From Microbulbifer sp. YPW1 (GTDB lineage Bacteria > Pseudomonadota > Gammaproteobacteria > Pseudomonadales > Cellvibrionaceae): a stretch of DNA of 64,000 nucleotides. The notes beneath the pieces were generated by a model. The model was not told the origin of the DNA and did no database searches. It saw only the letters and a program-made list of their open reading frames with translations. How positions within the stretch are numbered: position 1 is the stretch's first letter; each line of letters opens with the position of its first letter. The position numbers were made by a program, and so were the translations under genes. This document shows positions 1 through 8,633 of the stretch, piece by piece. The stretch lies in the NCBI RefSeq assembly GCF_013367775.1, contig NZ_CP055157.1, positions 682,001 through 746,000 of the forward strand, in the 5' to 3' direction.

Positions 1-1362
1 CAGGTCCGCACCCTTGCGGTATACACACAGGCCGTAGGGGTCTTCCATGTCCAGATTGCGCAACCCGAGATAGTCGACCTCACCCGCAGCGCTGATACCG
101 AACAGGCTCACACCGGGATCCGTGCGGTTGGTGGCCGCGGCGATGGCGACAAACTTGCCGTGCTGGATCGGGCGCAGGTCCACATTGTTGACGCGGCCGA
201 CGGCGAAATGCTCCACCAGCTTGCCGTTCAGGTCGTAGACGCTGAGCCCGCTCTTCTTGTCCGTGCCGAGAATCAGGCTTGCAGACGGGTTGACCGGGTT
301 GACCCAGATCGCCGGATCATCCGCGGCATCGCCACCGGAGGTGACCGGGGCAGTCTGCGCGCTGGCGCGTACCCGCGGTATCTCCACCGGTCCGCGGAAG
401 GCCTGCATCTCCGCCGCGGGCTCAGGCAAGGTGACCGCAAACCGCAGTACCCGGTTGCTCTCCTCCTCCAGCGCCAATAGCGCGCCCTGCAGTACTGCCG
501 CGGAAACCGGCTGCATATCCGCCAGCGCCTCGGAGAAATGCGGCTTCTGACGCGGTGTATTGATGTTGAAGGCGAGTACCCGGTCGCCGGCGGTCATCCA
601 CAGGTTGCCACTGATGCCGTCCAACCACAGGCCGCCGAATTCTCCCTCGGGCAGCTCTGCAGATGCGGCGAACACCTCGCGGCCCTCGTCCATTTCCGCA
701 TCTGCGTTCAGGCTCCAGATTCCCAGGGGCGGCTGCGCCACCAGCAGCCGGCCACTGCGGTCATCCACCACACAGGAAGATACCTGCTCGCCGAAATACA
801 GCGGGCGTACGCCGGTAAATTCCCAGGCCTGCTCGCGGGGGTGCACCACATACTCGTGGCCCAGCCCATTTTCATCGATGGCAAACAGGTGGGTGCGCCC
901 GGCCTGGCGGGAGAAGCACATGGCCACCTGCGGGGCCGTGGTCGCCATGGCGCCCAGATAGCGAATGCGCGGGCTGCCTTCTTCCAGGTCCAGCAGGCGC
1001 AACTGCAGTTCCGCGCTGTCCTCGTCGTATACCGCAATCAGCCAGTTGTCCGGCTCCAGTTGCTGCAGGGCAAACCGCTCCACGGTACCGCCATCCAGGG
1101 CGAGCTGTTCACTGCCAGCGTCATCGACCAGTACCAGGCCACGCTTTTCACTGGCCAGCAGCAGGTAATCGCGCCCTGCCAGCTGCAGCGGGGCCAGCTG
1201 GCTGGACACCACATCCTGCAGGGCCAGCGCATTCTGCGCGGTGATCGGTTTGGGCGCCGCAGCCTGCTCGATCTGCGGGCCACAGGCACTGAGCAGACCA
1301 GTTAAAGCAAGCGCTACAGCGCCTCTCGCCAGGGTTTTACACGCAAAAGTTTTACACGCCAT
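1..1362 (-). CDS. Beta-propeller 3-phytase lipoprotein, 3' end off the window
   Basis: Secreted phytase that releases phosphate from phytate (myo-inositol hexakisphosphate). The ATG at 1362 opens a lipoprotein signal with lipobox LSAC near residue 28. Residues from about 40 to 310 look like a degenerate propeller (for example DNWLIAVYDEDSAELQLRL). The catalytic propeller starts near residue 335 with GGDAADDPAIWVNP, followed by ILGTDKKSGLSVYDLNGK and VNNVDLRP, all typical of the BPP family, where acidic residues bind calcium. This N-terminal incomplete plus C-terminal complete layout is known from dual-domain BPP phytases. 454 codons are visible and the C-terminus lies beyond position 1. It sits downstream of, and on the same strand as, a TonB receptor, which suggests that the pair handles phytate or its products. 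A Pho-box-like site lies about 70 bp upstream of the start. Confidence 0.92.
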   Translation of the reverse strand, partial: MACKTFACKTLARGAVALALTGLLSACGPQIEQAAAPKPITAQNALALQDVVSSQLAPLQLAGRDYLLLASEKRGLVLVDDAGSEQLALDGGTVERFALQQLEPDNWLIAVYDEDSAELQLRLLDLEEGSPRIRYLGAMATTAPQVAMCFSRQAGRTHLFAIDENGLGHEYVVHPREQAWEFTGVRPLYFGEQVSSCVVDDRSGRLLVAQPPLGIWSLNADAEMDEGREVFAASAELPEGEFGGLWLDGISGNLWMTAGDRVLAFNINTPRQKPHFSEALADMQPVSAAVLQGALLALEEESNRVLRFAVTLPEPAAEMQAFRGPVEIPRVRASAQTAPVTSGGDAADDPAIWVNPVNPSASLILGTDKKSGLSVYDLNGKLVEHFAVGRVNNVDLRPIQHGKFVAIAAATNRTDPGVSLFGISAAGEVDYLGLRNLDMEDPYGLCVYRKGADL

Positions 1363-1430
1363 ATCACTATCGTTCTTTGTCTCGTCTGTTGGCGACTTCG
1401 ACAACACCGGGAGCAAAACTACGCCACCGC

Positions 1431-1448
1431 GTGTCAGAAAGATGTCAA
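1431..1448 (-). promoter_or_regulatory. Candidate PhoB box upstream of the phytase
   Basis: Read on the minus strand, TTGACATCTTTCTGACAC gives two TGACA-type repeats 11 bp apart. It matches the remembered Pho box CTGTCATAWAWCTGTCAY at 13 of 18 positions. About 9 bp downstream is TAGTTT, a weak -10 at the distance expected for PhoB-activated promoters. It lies 69 bp before the phytase ATG. Not confirmed by a weight matrix. Confidence 0.5.
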
Positions 1449-1488
1449 ACAGATGACCGTTGAATCCAATATAAAAAAATAGCAGAAA

Positions 1489-1513
1489 GCCCGGGCACCC
1501 ACCGGCGCCGGGC
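1489..1513 (-). terminator. Possible terminator after the TonB receptor
   Basis: On the minus strand GCCCGG (1508-1513) can pair with CCGGGC (1489-1494) across a 13-nt loop, followed by TTTCTGC and then a T7 run at about 1474-1468. A second perfect 8-bp hairpin without a T tail, GTTCTGAA/TTCAGAAC with a GCGA loop, lies at 1527-1546. Together they would separate the receptor transcript from the phytase promoter. Confidence 0.4.
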
Positions 1514-1570
1514 CCCCTGCCCTTTCGTTCTGAAGCGATTCAGAACACTGTCAGTAAGTGACAGCGCGAC

Positions 1571-4168
1571 TTAGAAGGTCGAGTAAGTCACACCCAGTAC
1601 GTAAGCCGGGCCGTACTCTTCGTATTGACCGTTGTAGCCGCGACGGTTGGCGTAGAACGGCTCGTCGGTGAGGTTCACCGCATTGAAGAACACCTGCATA
1701 CCATTCTCGAAGCGGTACTTGGCGGACAGATCCAGCTGCATGTGGTCGTCTTCGTAGAGGTCAAACGCCGCGTCTTCCAGATCCACTTCCAGCAGTCGCT
1801 CGCTCTTGTAGGCGGTGGACAGGCGCAGGCTCAGGGCATCGCGCTCGTAGCCAACGATAAAGTTGGCCACCAGGTCCGCCTGGGAAGGGAGGGTGATCTT
1901 GTTGCCGCGCTCGGCGTCAGCACCCAGACCCAGGTCCGCTTCGGAGTCCGTCATGGTGGCATTGGCACGCAACAGGAAGCCGTTGTCGAAACCGCGGGTC
2001 CAAGACAGCTCGGCACCGGTCAGGGTCGCCTTGTCGCCGTTGATCGGCTGGAAGATTTCCGCTTCTTCTACCGCCAGGCTGCCCACGTACAGGCTGTAGT
2101 CCGCGGTGCTGGCCACGTCTGCGGTCACCACGAAGTTATCGATCTGCTTGTGGAAAGCACCCAGGGAGAACATGCCCAGGGAATCGGCGTAGTACTCGAA
2201 GGAAACGTCGAAGTTACGCGCCTCATAAGGGTCCAGCGCCGGGTTGCCCGCGGCCACCTCCAGCTCGCCCTCGTCGTATTCGATCTCGGCGGCGGACGGG
2301 TTCAGGTCGCCGAAGGACGGGCGGGACAGGGATTCGGTGTAGGCGGCGCGCAGTACGACGTTTTCGCTGTAGTCGTACTTGAAGTTCACGCTCGGGAACA
2401 GGTTGCTGTAGTCGCGCTCGTAGGACACCGCAGAGACATACACGTCTTCGGCAATCTCTTCGGCTCCGGAAATCGCTTCGCCGGACTCCGCCACGCGATA
2501 GCCGTCGGCGCTGAAGTCGGTAGCTTCATAGCGCACCCCGTACACCAGGTTGGCGCGGCCGAAGTCGATATCGTTCATCAGGTAGAGCGCGGAGATATCC
2601 TCGTTCATCACGTAATCGCGCGCAGAATCCAGCGCGGTGCTGGTTTCGTCGATTTCGAAGCTGTCCAGATTGGCGTTGATAAACGCATTCAGTGCGCCCT
2701 TGTTCACACCCGGGCCGAAGTCGCCCAGACCGTAGTCAACGCCATTGCTGGCAAAATCTGCGAGAGTGAAATCGCCGCCGAAGCCATCGTAAACGGTGGC
2801 ATTCAGGTCACCGGTTTTTTCCCGGCGACGCTCGTGCAGACCGAACTTCAGTTCAGACGGGTGACCGGCCACATCGATATCGCGGCGGAAGTCGATACGG
2901 AAGCTGACTTCCTCATCGTCGGTATAGTTGTCTTCAACCACCAGTTCGTCCAGCTCATAGCTGGCGGCATCCATTGCGCTGGCATCGGCGGCGAACATTT
3001 TCGGGATCTTGCCCGCGCGGGTATAACCCAGCTCCAGACCTTCCTGCACGAAGGTGGTGTCGCGACGGTGCGGCTCGGATTCTTCCGCGTGAGAGAAGCC
3101 CACGGCATACTCAACGCCCCACTTGTCCATATCGTGGGAACCGCCGGCAACCACCGACAGGATTTCCTGTTCCTCGTAGCGGTCTTTCAATTCTTTTTCC
3201 AGCGCCGCATCGGACCAGGTCACACTGCTCGCGGAAACGGTATCCGGATCGTCATTCTCCTCGTCCAGCTTGAAGGAATTGCGCTGGCGCTCTTCGCCAT
3301 CGGAAAAGTCGGAGTACAGGGTGTGCAGGTACAGCTGGCTGCCTTCGGAAACTTCCAGATCGAAGTTGGCGGCGAGGCCGGTGCGCTCGCGGGTTACGGT
3401 GTAATCGCGCTGTTCAATTTCCGCGGCGGTTACGCCCACGCTGCCGTCGAGGGCCGTGAATTCTTCCCACACGCCGTCGGTTTCAATATTTTCTGAACCG
3501 AAGTTGCGCTCCTGGTGCGATGCGGCAACCGCAACACCCAGGGTGCGGCCGCCCAGGTCGAATTTATTGGTATAGGTGCCGGCGAACTTCGGGCTGTTTT
3601 CGCCCTGCAGTTCGCTGTAGCCGTTTTCCACGGTCACCTTGTAGGTCTGACCGTCGTGGTCCAGCGCATTGATACTCTTGATTTCGATCGCGCCACCGAT
3701 GGAATCGGCACTCATGTCCGGGGTCAGGGTCTTGAACACTTCCAGGCTGGCCAGCAGGTCGGAAGGAATCACATCCAGAGCCACCGCGCGGCTGTCGGTT
3801 TCCGGTGCCGGCAGGCTCATGCCGTTGATGGTGGAGGCATTCAGGTTTGGATCGATACCGCGCACACCCACGAAGCGACCTTCGCCCTGGTCGCGGGCAA
3901 TAAATACGCCGGACATACGCTGCAGGGCTTCGGTCACGTTGGCGTCAGGCAGTTCACCGATGGCCTCGGAAGTCTGCACCGCAACCACCTTGTTGGATTC
4001 GCGCTGACGCTCGATATCGCTGCGGGCGTTGGCCGCCTGGGCGGTGACCACTATGGTCTCCATCAGCTCGCCTTGCGTTTCCAGCGCTTGCTGCGCCCCG
4101 GCGTTGACGCTGATGATCGCGGCGGCAAGAGGCGCCACCATTTTAAAATTGAATGCAGGCTTAGTCAT
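1571..4168 (-). CDS. TonB-dependent outer membrane receptor (phytase-linked)
   Basis: Outer membrane active transporter of 865 residues energised by TonB-ExbBD. It has an N-terminal signal peptide ending near AGAQA, a TonB-box-like METIVVTAQ at about residue 37, and a plug domain with NVTEALQRMSGV, VGVRGIDPNLN and the SADSIGGAIEI motif. The barrel ends in aromatic YVLGVTYSTF, the usual C-terminal signature for barrel assembly. The general type is that of the long Caulobacter/Xanthomonas-like receptors. The ATG at 4168 is preceded by GGGACGGGG. The neighbours are a phytase downstream and divergent phoX, so import of phytate, inositol phosphates or another organophosphate is inferred; substrate specificity cannot be read from the sequence. 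Confidence 0.93.
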   Translation of the reverse strand: MTKPAFNFKMVAPLAAAIISVNAGAQQALETQGELMETIVVTAQAANARSDIERQRESNKVVAVQTSEAIGELPDANVTEALQRMSGVFIARDQGEGRFVGVRGIDPNLNASTINGMSLPAPETDSRAVALDVIPSDLLASLEVFKTLTPDMSADSIGGAIEIKSINALDHDGQTYKVTVENGYSELQGENSPKFAGTYTNKFDLGGRTLGVAVAASHQERNFGSENIETDGVWEEFTALDGSVGVTAAEIEQRDYTVTRERTGLAANFDLEVSEGSQLYLHTLYSDFSDGEERQRNSFKLDEENDDPDTVSASSVTWSDAALEKELKDRYEEQEILSVVAGGSHDMDKWGVEYAVGFSHAEESEPHRRDTTFVQEGLELGYTRAGKIPKMFAADASAMDAASYELDELVVEDNYTDDEEVSFRIDFRRDIDVAGHPSELKFGLHERRREKTGDLNATVYDGFGGDFTLADFASNGVDYGLGDFGPGVNKGALNAFINANLDSFEIDETSTALDSARDYVMNEDISALYLMNDIDFGRANLVYGVRYEATDFSADGYRVAESGEAISGAEEIAEDVYVSAVSYERDYSNLFPSVNFKYDYSENVVLRAAYTESLSRPSFGDLNPSAAEIEYDEGELEVAAGNPALDPYEARNFDVSFEYYADSLGMFSLGAFHKQIDNFVVTADVASTADYSLYVGSLAVEEAEIFQPINGDKATLTGAELSWTRGFDNGFLLRANATMTDSEADLGLGADAERGNKITLPSQADLVANFIVGYERDALSLRLSTAYKSERLLEVDLEDAAFDLYEDDHMQLDLSAKYRFENGMQVFFNAVNLTDEPFYANRRGYNGQYEEYGPAYVLGVTYSTF

Positions 4169-4318
4169 AAATCCCCGTCCCTAATTAGGAAGTGCTTGTG
4201 CAGGTACAGAAGCGGTTGGCTGGCCGTCCGATGGGTAGCGGAGAAAAATAAACCGCCACGCCCGACCTGTTAATTTGTGGGCGCAGGCTAGTCTTGTGAT
4301 ATGAATTTTGCGTTACGC

Positions 4319-4336
4319 TTTTTTTAAATTTGTCAT
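4319..4336 (+). promoter_or_regulatory. Weak Pho-box-like site between TonB receptor and phoX
   Basis: TTTTTTTAAATTTGTCAT matches CTGTCATAWAWCTGTCAY at about 13 of 18 positions, though the first half scores mainly by AT content. The clean half-site is TTGTCATAAA at 4330-4339. It lies about 120 bp before the phoX start in the 288-bp divergent intergenic region, which holds no other feature that I can support. Confidence 0.3.
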
Positions 4337-4456
4337 AAAGCGCCGCTAACCTTGGTTCACGAAAACCACAACCCGCCCGAAGAAAGCGCATAAGAACCCC
4401 ACAGAGGGCTCCAGCAACGGGGGTGGCGCAAAAAATGAATAATTGGTGAAGAATTT

Positions 4457-6412
4457 ATGACACACGGCAAGCAACCCGATAGCACTGAACAGACCCCGAG
4501 CAATCCCCAGCGCCGCACGTTGCTCAAAACCCTGGGGGCAGCAACCGCCGCCACGGCCGGTGCCACACTGCTGCCCGGATGTACGCAAAAAAATACACCC
4601 GGGGCACAGGAGAATCTCGGGTTCAAAGAGATCCCTCACCGTCTCGATTTCACCCACCACATACCACAGGGCTACAGCACCGACCGGGTGTTGAGCTGGG
4701 GGGATCCGCTGGATGCATTCAGCGAGCCATTCAACCCGGAAAAGCTGACCGCCCCGGAACAGGCACGCCGCTTCGGCTACAACAATGATTTCATTGCCTA
4801 TATGCCGCTGGCCGAGGATGCGGGGCCCGCTGAGGGAGACAGGCATTGCCTGAGTCGCAACAGCGAGCGCGGCCTGCTGTGCGTCAATCACGAATACACC
4901 CAGCCGCACCTGATGTTTGCCGGCTACAGCGAAGACAGCGCCAACCGCGGTACCAGCGACGATCACATTGCCATTGAGCAACAGGCCTGCGGCCACAGCG
5001 TGGTGGAAATCGAGAAAACAGCCCACGGCTGGCAGCCGGTTGCGGGCAGCCCCTACAACCGTCGCCTGTCCCTCACCACCACCATGGAAATCGTCGGTCC
5101 CGCCGCGGGCGATCGCCGTCTGCAGACCAACGAAGACCCCAGCGGCACGCGGGTATTCGGAACTGTGGGAAACTGCGCCGGGGGCAAGACACCTTGGGGA
5201 ACGGTGCTGATTGCCGAGGAAGGGTTTGGCGGCGCTTTCCAAGGAGACCCGGACAACATTGCGGATGAAACAGAGGCGCGCAATCACCACGCATTTGGCA
5301 TCTCACCGGACAACCGCAACTGGGGAGACTACGATCGCCGCTTCGATATCAGCGTGGAGCCGAACGAGCCGAACCGCTTTGGCTGGATGGTGGAATACGA
5401 TCCTTATGACCCGCAATCGACTCCGCGCAAGCTGACCAGCCTGGGCCGCTTTGAACACGAGGGCTTCACCCTGGTGAGCAAACCCGGGCAACCCATTGTG
5501 GCCTACGGTGGCGACGACGATGAGCACCAGTTTGTGTACCGCTTTGTATCCCGCGGCATTTATCGCCCGGGCGACAACCACCACAACCGCGCGCTGCTGA
5601 CCGAGGGCACCCTGTACGCGGGGCAGTTTTCCGAGGGCGGCAGCGGGCGCTGGTTACCACTGGTGCACGGCCAGGGACCGCTGACCGCTGCGAACGGGTT
5701 TCGCAACCAGGCGGATGTGCTGGTGGACGCACGCCGCGCAGCGAAACTGCTGGGCGCGACACCGATGGACCGCCCGGAGGATGTGGAGACCAATCCGGTC
5801 AACGACTGCACCTATGTGATGCTGACCAAAAACAAGAAGCGCAAGCCGGACGAGGTAAACGCGGCCAATCCGCGCGCGCGCAATACCGCGGGCCATGTGC
5901 TGGAAATTGTGCCGCCGGGACGCAGCGGCGAACGGGATCATGTGAGTGACACTTTCCGCTGGAATACCTTCTTGCTCGGCGGCAATCCCAATGCGGAAAA
6001 CCCGGCAGAGCGCGGCGCTTACGGCCAGCAGCAGCCCGGCAATATTTCCCCCCACGGCTGGTTTGCCAATCCGGACAATGTGGCCTTCGACCAGCGCGGC
6101 AATATGTGGATCGCCACCGATGGCTGCGAGAGCTTCGGCTTTCACGACGGGCTGTGGGCGATGGCGACCGAGGGGGAGCTGCGCGCGGCACCCAAGCACT
6201 TTTTTGGCTGCCCTGAAGGCGGGGAAATCTGCGGTCCGGAATTCACTCCGGATGGAAAGACCCTGTTTGTCTCGGTACAACACCCGGCGGATGCGGACAA
6301 CTCGACGTTTGATCACCCGATACACCGCTGGCCGGACAATAATCCACAGCTTCCGCCGCGGCCCTCGGTGCTCGCCATTCACAGAGACGATGGCGGTCTG
6401 GTCGGGAGCTGA
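4457..6412 (+). CDS. phoX: PhoX-family alkaline phosphatase
   Basis: Phosphomonoesterase of the PhoX/DUF839 family, 651 residues, which releases phosphate from organic esters outside the cytoplasm; characterised members use calcium and iron. The N-terminus carries a twin-arginine motif (RRTLLKTLG, residues 19-27) followed by an Ala-rich h-region and LLPGC, so a Tat-exported lipoprotein is likely. Family signatures include FGYNNDFIAYMPL, LLCVNHEYTQPHLMF, GTVGNCAGGKTPWGTVLIAEE and WIATDGCESFG. It is divergent from the receptor/phytase pair. The stop is only 1 bp from the convergent msrQ stop, leaving no room for a conventional terminator between them. Confidence 0.95.
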   Translation: MTHGKQPDSTEQTPSNPQRRTLLKTLGAATAATAGATLLPGCTQKNTPGAQENLGFKEIPHRLDFTHHIPQGYSTDRVLSWGDPLDAFSEPFNPEKLTAPEQARRFGYNNDFIAYMPLAEDAGPAEGDRHCLSRNSERGLLCVNHEYTQPHLMFAGYSEDSANRGTSDDHIAIEQQACGHSVVEIEKTAHGWQPVAGSPYNRRLSLTTTMEIVGPAAGDRRLQTNEDPSGTRVFGTVGNCAGGKTPWGTVLIAEEGFGGAFQGDPDNIADETEARNHHAFGISPDNRNWGDYDRRFDISVEPNEPNRFGWMVEYDPYDPQSTPRKLTSLGRFEHEGFTLVSKPGQPIVAYGGDDDEHQFVYRFVSRGIYRPGDNHHNRALLTEGTLYAGQFSEGGSGRWLPLVHGQGPLTAANGFRNQADVLVDARRAAKLLGATPMDRPEDVETNPVNDCTYVMLTKNKKRKPDEVNAANPRARNTAGHVLEIVPPGRSGERDHVSDTFRWNTFLLGGNPNAENPAERGAYGQQQPGNISPHGWFANPDNVAFDQRGNMWIATDGCESFGFHDGLWAMATEGELRAAPKHFFGCPEGGEICGPEFTPDGKTLFVSVQHPADADNSTFDHPIHRWPDNNPQLPPRPSVLAIHRDDGGLVGS

Positions 6413-6413
6413 C

Positions 6414-7043
6414 TCAACGCCGCAGTGAAGTTATCCACCTTGAGATAGAAGCCCGCCGCCACAGCAACAATGCCAGTGCGATCGCGAAATAGATCGCGGG
6501 CTCTATCCAGCCACTCTTCACCGACCACCAGAAATGCCAGCAGGCGAGCAGCACCACGATATACAGCAGGCCATGGAGCTTTTTCCAATTGCGGCCCATT
6601 TTCCTGAGCAATGCGGGTAGCGAGGTAATCGCCAGCGCCAGTAATATCAGCCAGGCGGAAAATCCCAGCAGGATATAGGTGCGCTTGACCAGCTCACCAC
6701 CGATCAACGACCAGTCAAGGCCGAGATCCAGCGCCAGCCAGGCGCTGAAATGCAGGGTGGCCCAGGCGAAGCACCAGAGCCCCAGCGGCCTGCGCAGGCG
6801 GTTAAGCTGACCGAAATGCAGGGATTTCGCCAGGGGGGAAACCAGCAGCGTGAGCAGCAGCAGGCGGATGGTGCCCATTCCCAGATAGTGAATCAGCTCC
6901 TTCACCGGATCGCCGCCGAGACGCCCCTGATTGATGGCCACGAACAGCCACAACAGTGGCAGCAATGCCCCCAGGTGCACGCATACCTGTAGCGTAATCG
7001 CCAGTGGTTTGCGCCAGGCGGCGCCAGATACAGGGCGGCCCAT
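6414..7043 (-). CDS. msrQ: MsrQ, heme-binding membrane subunit of the MsrPQ methionine sulfoxide reductase
   Basis: Inner membrane b-type cytochrome of 209 residues that passes quinol-derived electrons to periplasmic MsrP. It has about six hydrophobic segments, with conserved histidines in ELIHYLGMGTIRLLLLTL, WATLHFSAWL, WKKLHGLLY and ACWHFWW, typical of the ferric-reductase-like fold. I start it at the ATG at 7043 because that A is shared with the msrP stop (TGATG), a classical translational coupling. A longer in-frame extension to 7322 would run inside msrP and does not look like MsrQ. Confidence 0.93.
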   Translation of the reverse strand: MGRPVSGAAWRKPLAITLQVCVHLGALLPLLWLFVAINQGRLGGDPVKELIHYLGMGTIRLLLLTLLVSPLAKSLHFGQLNRLRRPLGLWCFAWATLHFSAWLALDLGLDWSLIGGELVKRTYILLGFSAWLILLALAITSLPALLRKMGRNWKKLHGLLYIVVLLACWHFWWSVKSGWIEPAIYFAIALALLLWRRASISRWITSLRR

Positions 7044-8059
7044 CAGTAAAACTTTTTCAGGTTCATTCCGGAGTAAAGGCCGGCGACTTCTTCCCCGTAG
7101 CCGTTGAACGGCAGGGTCGGCTGGCGCTTTACCGAAAACAATCCACCGGGACCGATAAAGCGCTCGCTGGCCTGGGACCAGCGCGGGTGGTCCACAGCCG
7201 GGTTCACATTGGCGTAGAAACCGTATTCCTGCGGCGCCAGTTTGTTCCAGCTGGTGGGCGGCATGCGTTCCACCAGCTTGATTTTGACGATCGATTTGAT
7301 GCCCTTGAAGCCATATTTCCACGGCACCACAAGGCGAATGGGGGCACCGTTCTGGGGCGGCAGGGTTTTGCCGTACAGACCCACCGACAGAATGGTCAGC
7401 GGGTGCATGGCCTCGTCCATGCGCAGGCCCTCGACATAGGGGTAATCCACACCGCCCCCCACATAGCGGTTGCGCTGTCCGGGCATCTGTTCCGGATCAT
7501 AGAGCGTCTCGAAGGCGACGTATTTGGCGCGACTGGTGGGCGCAAAGCGTTTCAGGAACTTGCCCAACTCAAATCCCACCCAGGGGATCACCATTGACCA
7601 GGCCTCGACGCAGCGCATGCGGTAGATGCGCTCTTCCAGCCCGATTTCATTCATCAGCTTCCACACATCCACCGTCGCCGGCTTTTCCACCTCACCCTCA
7701 ACGGTCAGTGTCCAGGGTTCTATTTTCAACCCCTGGCTGTTTTCTGCCGGATCCGTCTTGCCGGTGCCGAATTCGTAGAAATTATTGTGGTTGGTGACCT
7801 TGGCTTCCGGTGTCAGCATCAAGTCCGGGGCAGGCTTGTGGGGAGAAAAGTCCAGCGGTTTGCGCGGCGCCGCACCTGGCTTGTCGCTCCCGAACAGGTC
7901 CAGAGCCCGGGCATTGCGCGCGAGCAACAGGCTGCCGACCCCGGCGCCCAGTCCGGCAATCACCCGGCGGCGGGAGACATAGGCGGACTCGGGCGTCGTG
8001 TGCGCCTCACTCAGGGTGTGAGGCGATGGTGATTTGATCAGCAGAGATTTGATCCGCAA
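7043..8059 (-). CDS. msrP: MsrP, periplasmic molybdopterin methionine sulfoxide reductase
   Basis: Catalytic subunit of 338 residues which repairs oxidised methionines in envelope proteins. The Tat motif [12 protein letters not shown] (about residues 29-40) gives export of a folded, cofactor-loaded enzyme. The molybdenum-ligand cysteine is in [15 protein letters not shown], and the sulfite-oxidase-fold signatures [20 protein letters not shown] and [17 protein letters not shown] are present. The start is TTG at 8059, preceded by GGAGAG at 6-7 nt; no better ATG lies before the Tat signal. It forms a coupled pair with msrQ. In E. coli the equivalent pair is induced by hypochlorous acid and copper through HprRS. 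Confidence 0.95.
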   Translation of the reverse strand: MRIKSLLIKSPSPHTLSEAHTTPESAYVSRRRVIAGLGAGVGSLLLARNARALDLFGSDKPGAAPRKPLDFSPHKPAPDLMLTPEAKVTNHNNFYEFGTGKTDPAENSQGLKIEPWTLTVEGEVEKPATVDVWKLMNEIGLEERIYRMRCVEAWSMVIPWVGFELGKFLKRFAPTSRAKYVAFETLYDPEQMPGQRNRYVGGGVDYPYVEGLRMDEAMHPLTILSVGLYGKTLPPQNGAPIRLVVPWKYGFKGIKSIVKIKLVERMPPTSWNKLAPQEYGFYANVNPAVDHPRWSQASERFIGPGGLFSVKRQPTLPFNGYGEEVAGLYSGMNLKKFY

Positions 8060-8380
8060 GGTTGCTCTCCTTAATTTCTGATGGGCCAGCGGCGACGATC
8101 AGAGCGACTAACCTGGTGACTGCACAGCGTACTGTGAAGCCAGAGTAAGCAACACAGCTCACTGTTGGTCGCAGCAACCACCCTTTTCTTACACTGATAC
8201 GTAAGAACCTTTTCCAATGGATTTGTTCAGGATTAGCACCAATTGTAATGGGGAACCATTTTCTTGGTGAACGCGGACTTCACAGACTATTGTTTTAATT
8301 CCAACGCCACCGTCTCTGAGAATGAGTGGCCTTCGGCTCAATACAGCCAATACTCAGACTGGCCTTAAGAGGTAGCGACC
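8060..8380. promoter_or_regulatory. Intergenic region with a perfect 7-8-7 palindrome
   Basis: This 321-bp stretch has no gene that I can support. It holds the palindrome TTCTTAC-N8-GTAAGAA at 8196-8217, about 137 bp before msrP. A further AATTGTAATG at 8241-8250 equals one half of the E. coli HprR/CusR box as I remember it (CATTACAAAATTGTAATG); the other half is not conserved. Either could be an operator for msrPQ or for the small gene on the other side. Confidence 0.35.
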
Positions 8381-8527
8381 ATGCTTGAGACAATCATTGT
8401 CATTCTTGTCGTGCTCTGGCTGCTGGGGCTCGTGAGCTCTTACACCATGGGTGGCTTTCTGCACGTATTACTGGTGATTGCGGTAATCCTGCTGATTCTG
8501 CGCCTGGTGCGGGGTCGCGGACCGTAA
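8381..8527 (+). CDS. Small two-helix membrane protein, lmo0937/DUF5670 type
   Basis: A 48-residue protein made almost wholly of two hydrophobic segments (about residues 3-20 and 25-42), with a Gly/Ser turn SSYTMGGF between them and a basic tail RLVRGRGP. Length, layout and the MGGFLHVLLVIAVI stretch fit the lmo0937/DUF5670 family of unknown function, often stress-associated. The ATG follows AAGAGGTAGCGACC, and a strong hairpin terminator follows the stop, which supports an independent monocistronic gene. Confidence 0.75.
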   Translation: MLETIIVILVVLWLLGLVSSYTMGGFLHVLLVIAVILLILRLVRGRGP

Positions 8528-8544
8528 GCAGGAGATCTCATTGA

Positions 8545-8578
8545 CTGCCGGGCTTAATCGCCCGGCAGCCCTTCTCTT
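8545..8578 (+). terminator. Rho-independent terminator of the DUF5670-type gene
   Basis: CTGCCGGGC (8545-8553), loop TTAATC, GCCCGGCAG (8560-8568), then CCCTTCTCTT. The 9-bp perfect GC-rich stem starts 17 bp after the stop codon. The T tail is interrupted. Confidence 0.7.
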
Positions 8579-8633
8579 CCCCGAACGATTTCCCACGTTT
8601 TTATCTGTCACAGCAGCGCACATGCCGCACGCT

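Noticed and set aside
538..1305. Plus-strand open frame of 255 codons over the phytase region
   Set aside because: It is the complement of the phytase gene; the minus frame gives clear BPP motifs and a lipoprotein signal, while the plus frame gives no recognisable protein.
1625..3496. Plus-strand open frame of 623 codons
   Set aside because: Antisense to the TonB receptor; rich in His, Gln and Val as expected for a shadow of a GC-rich gene.
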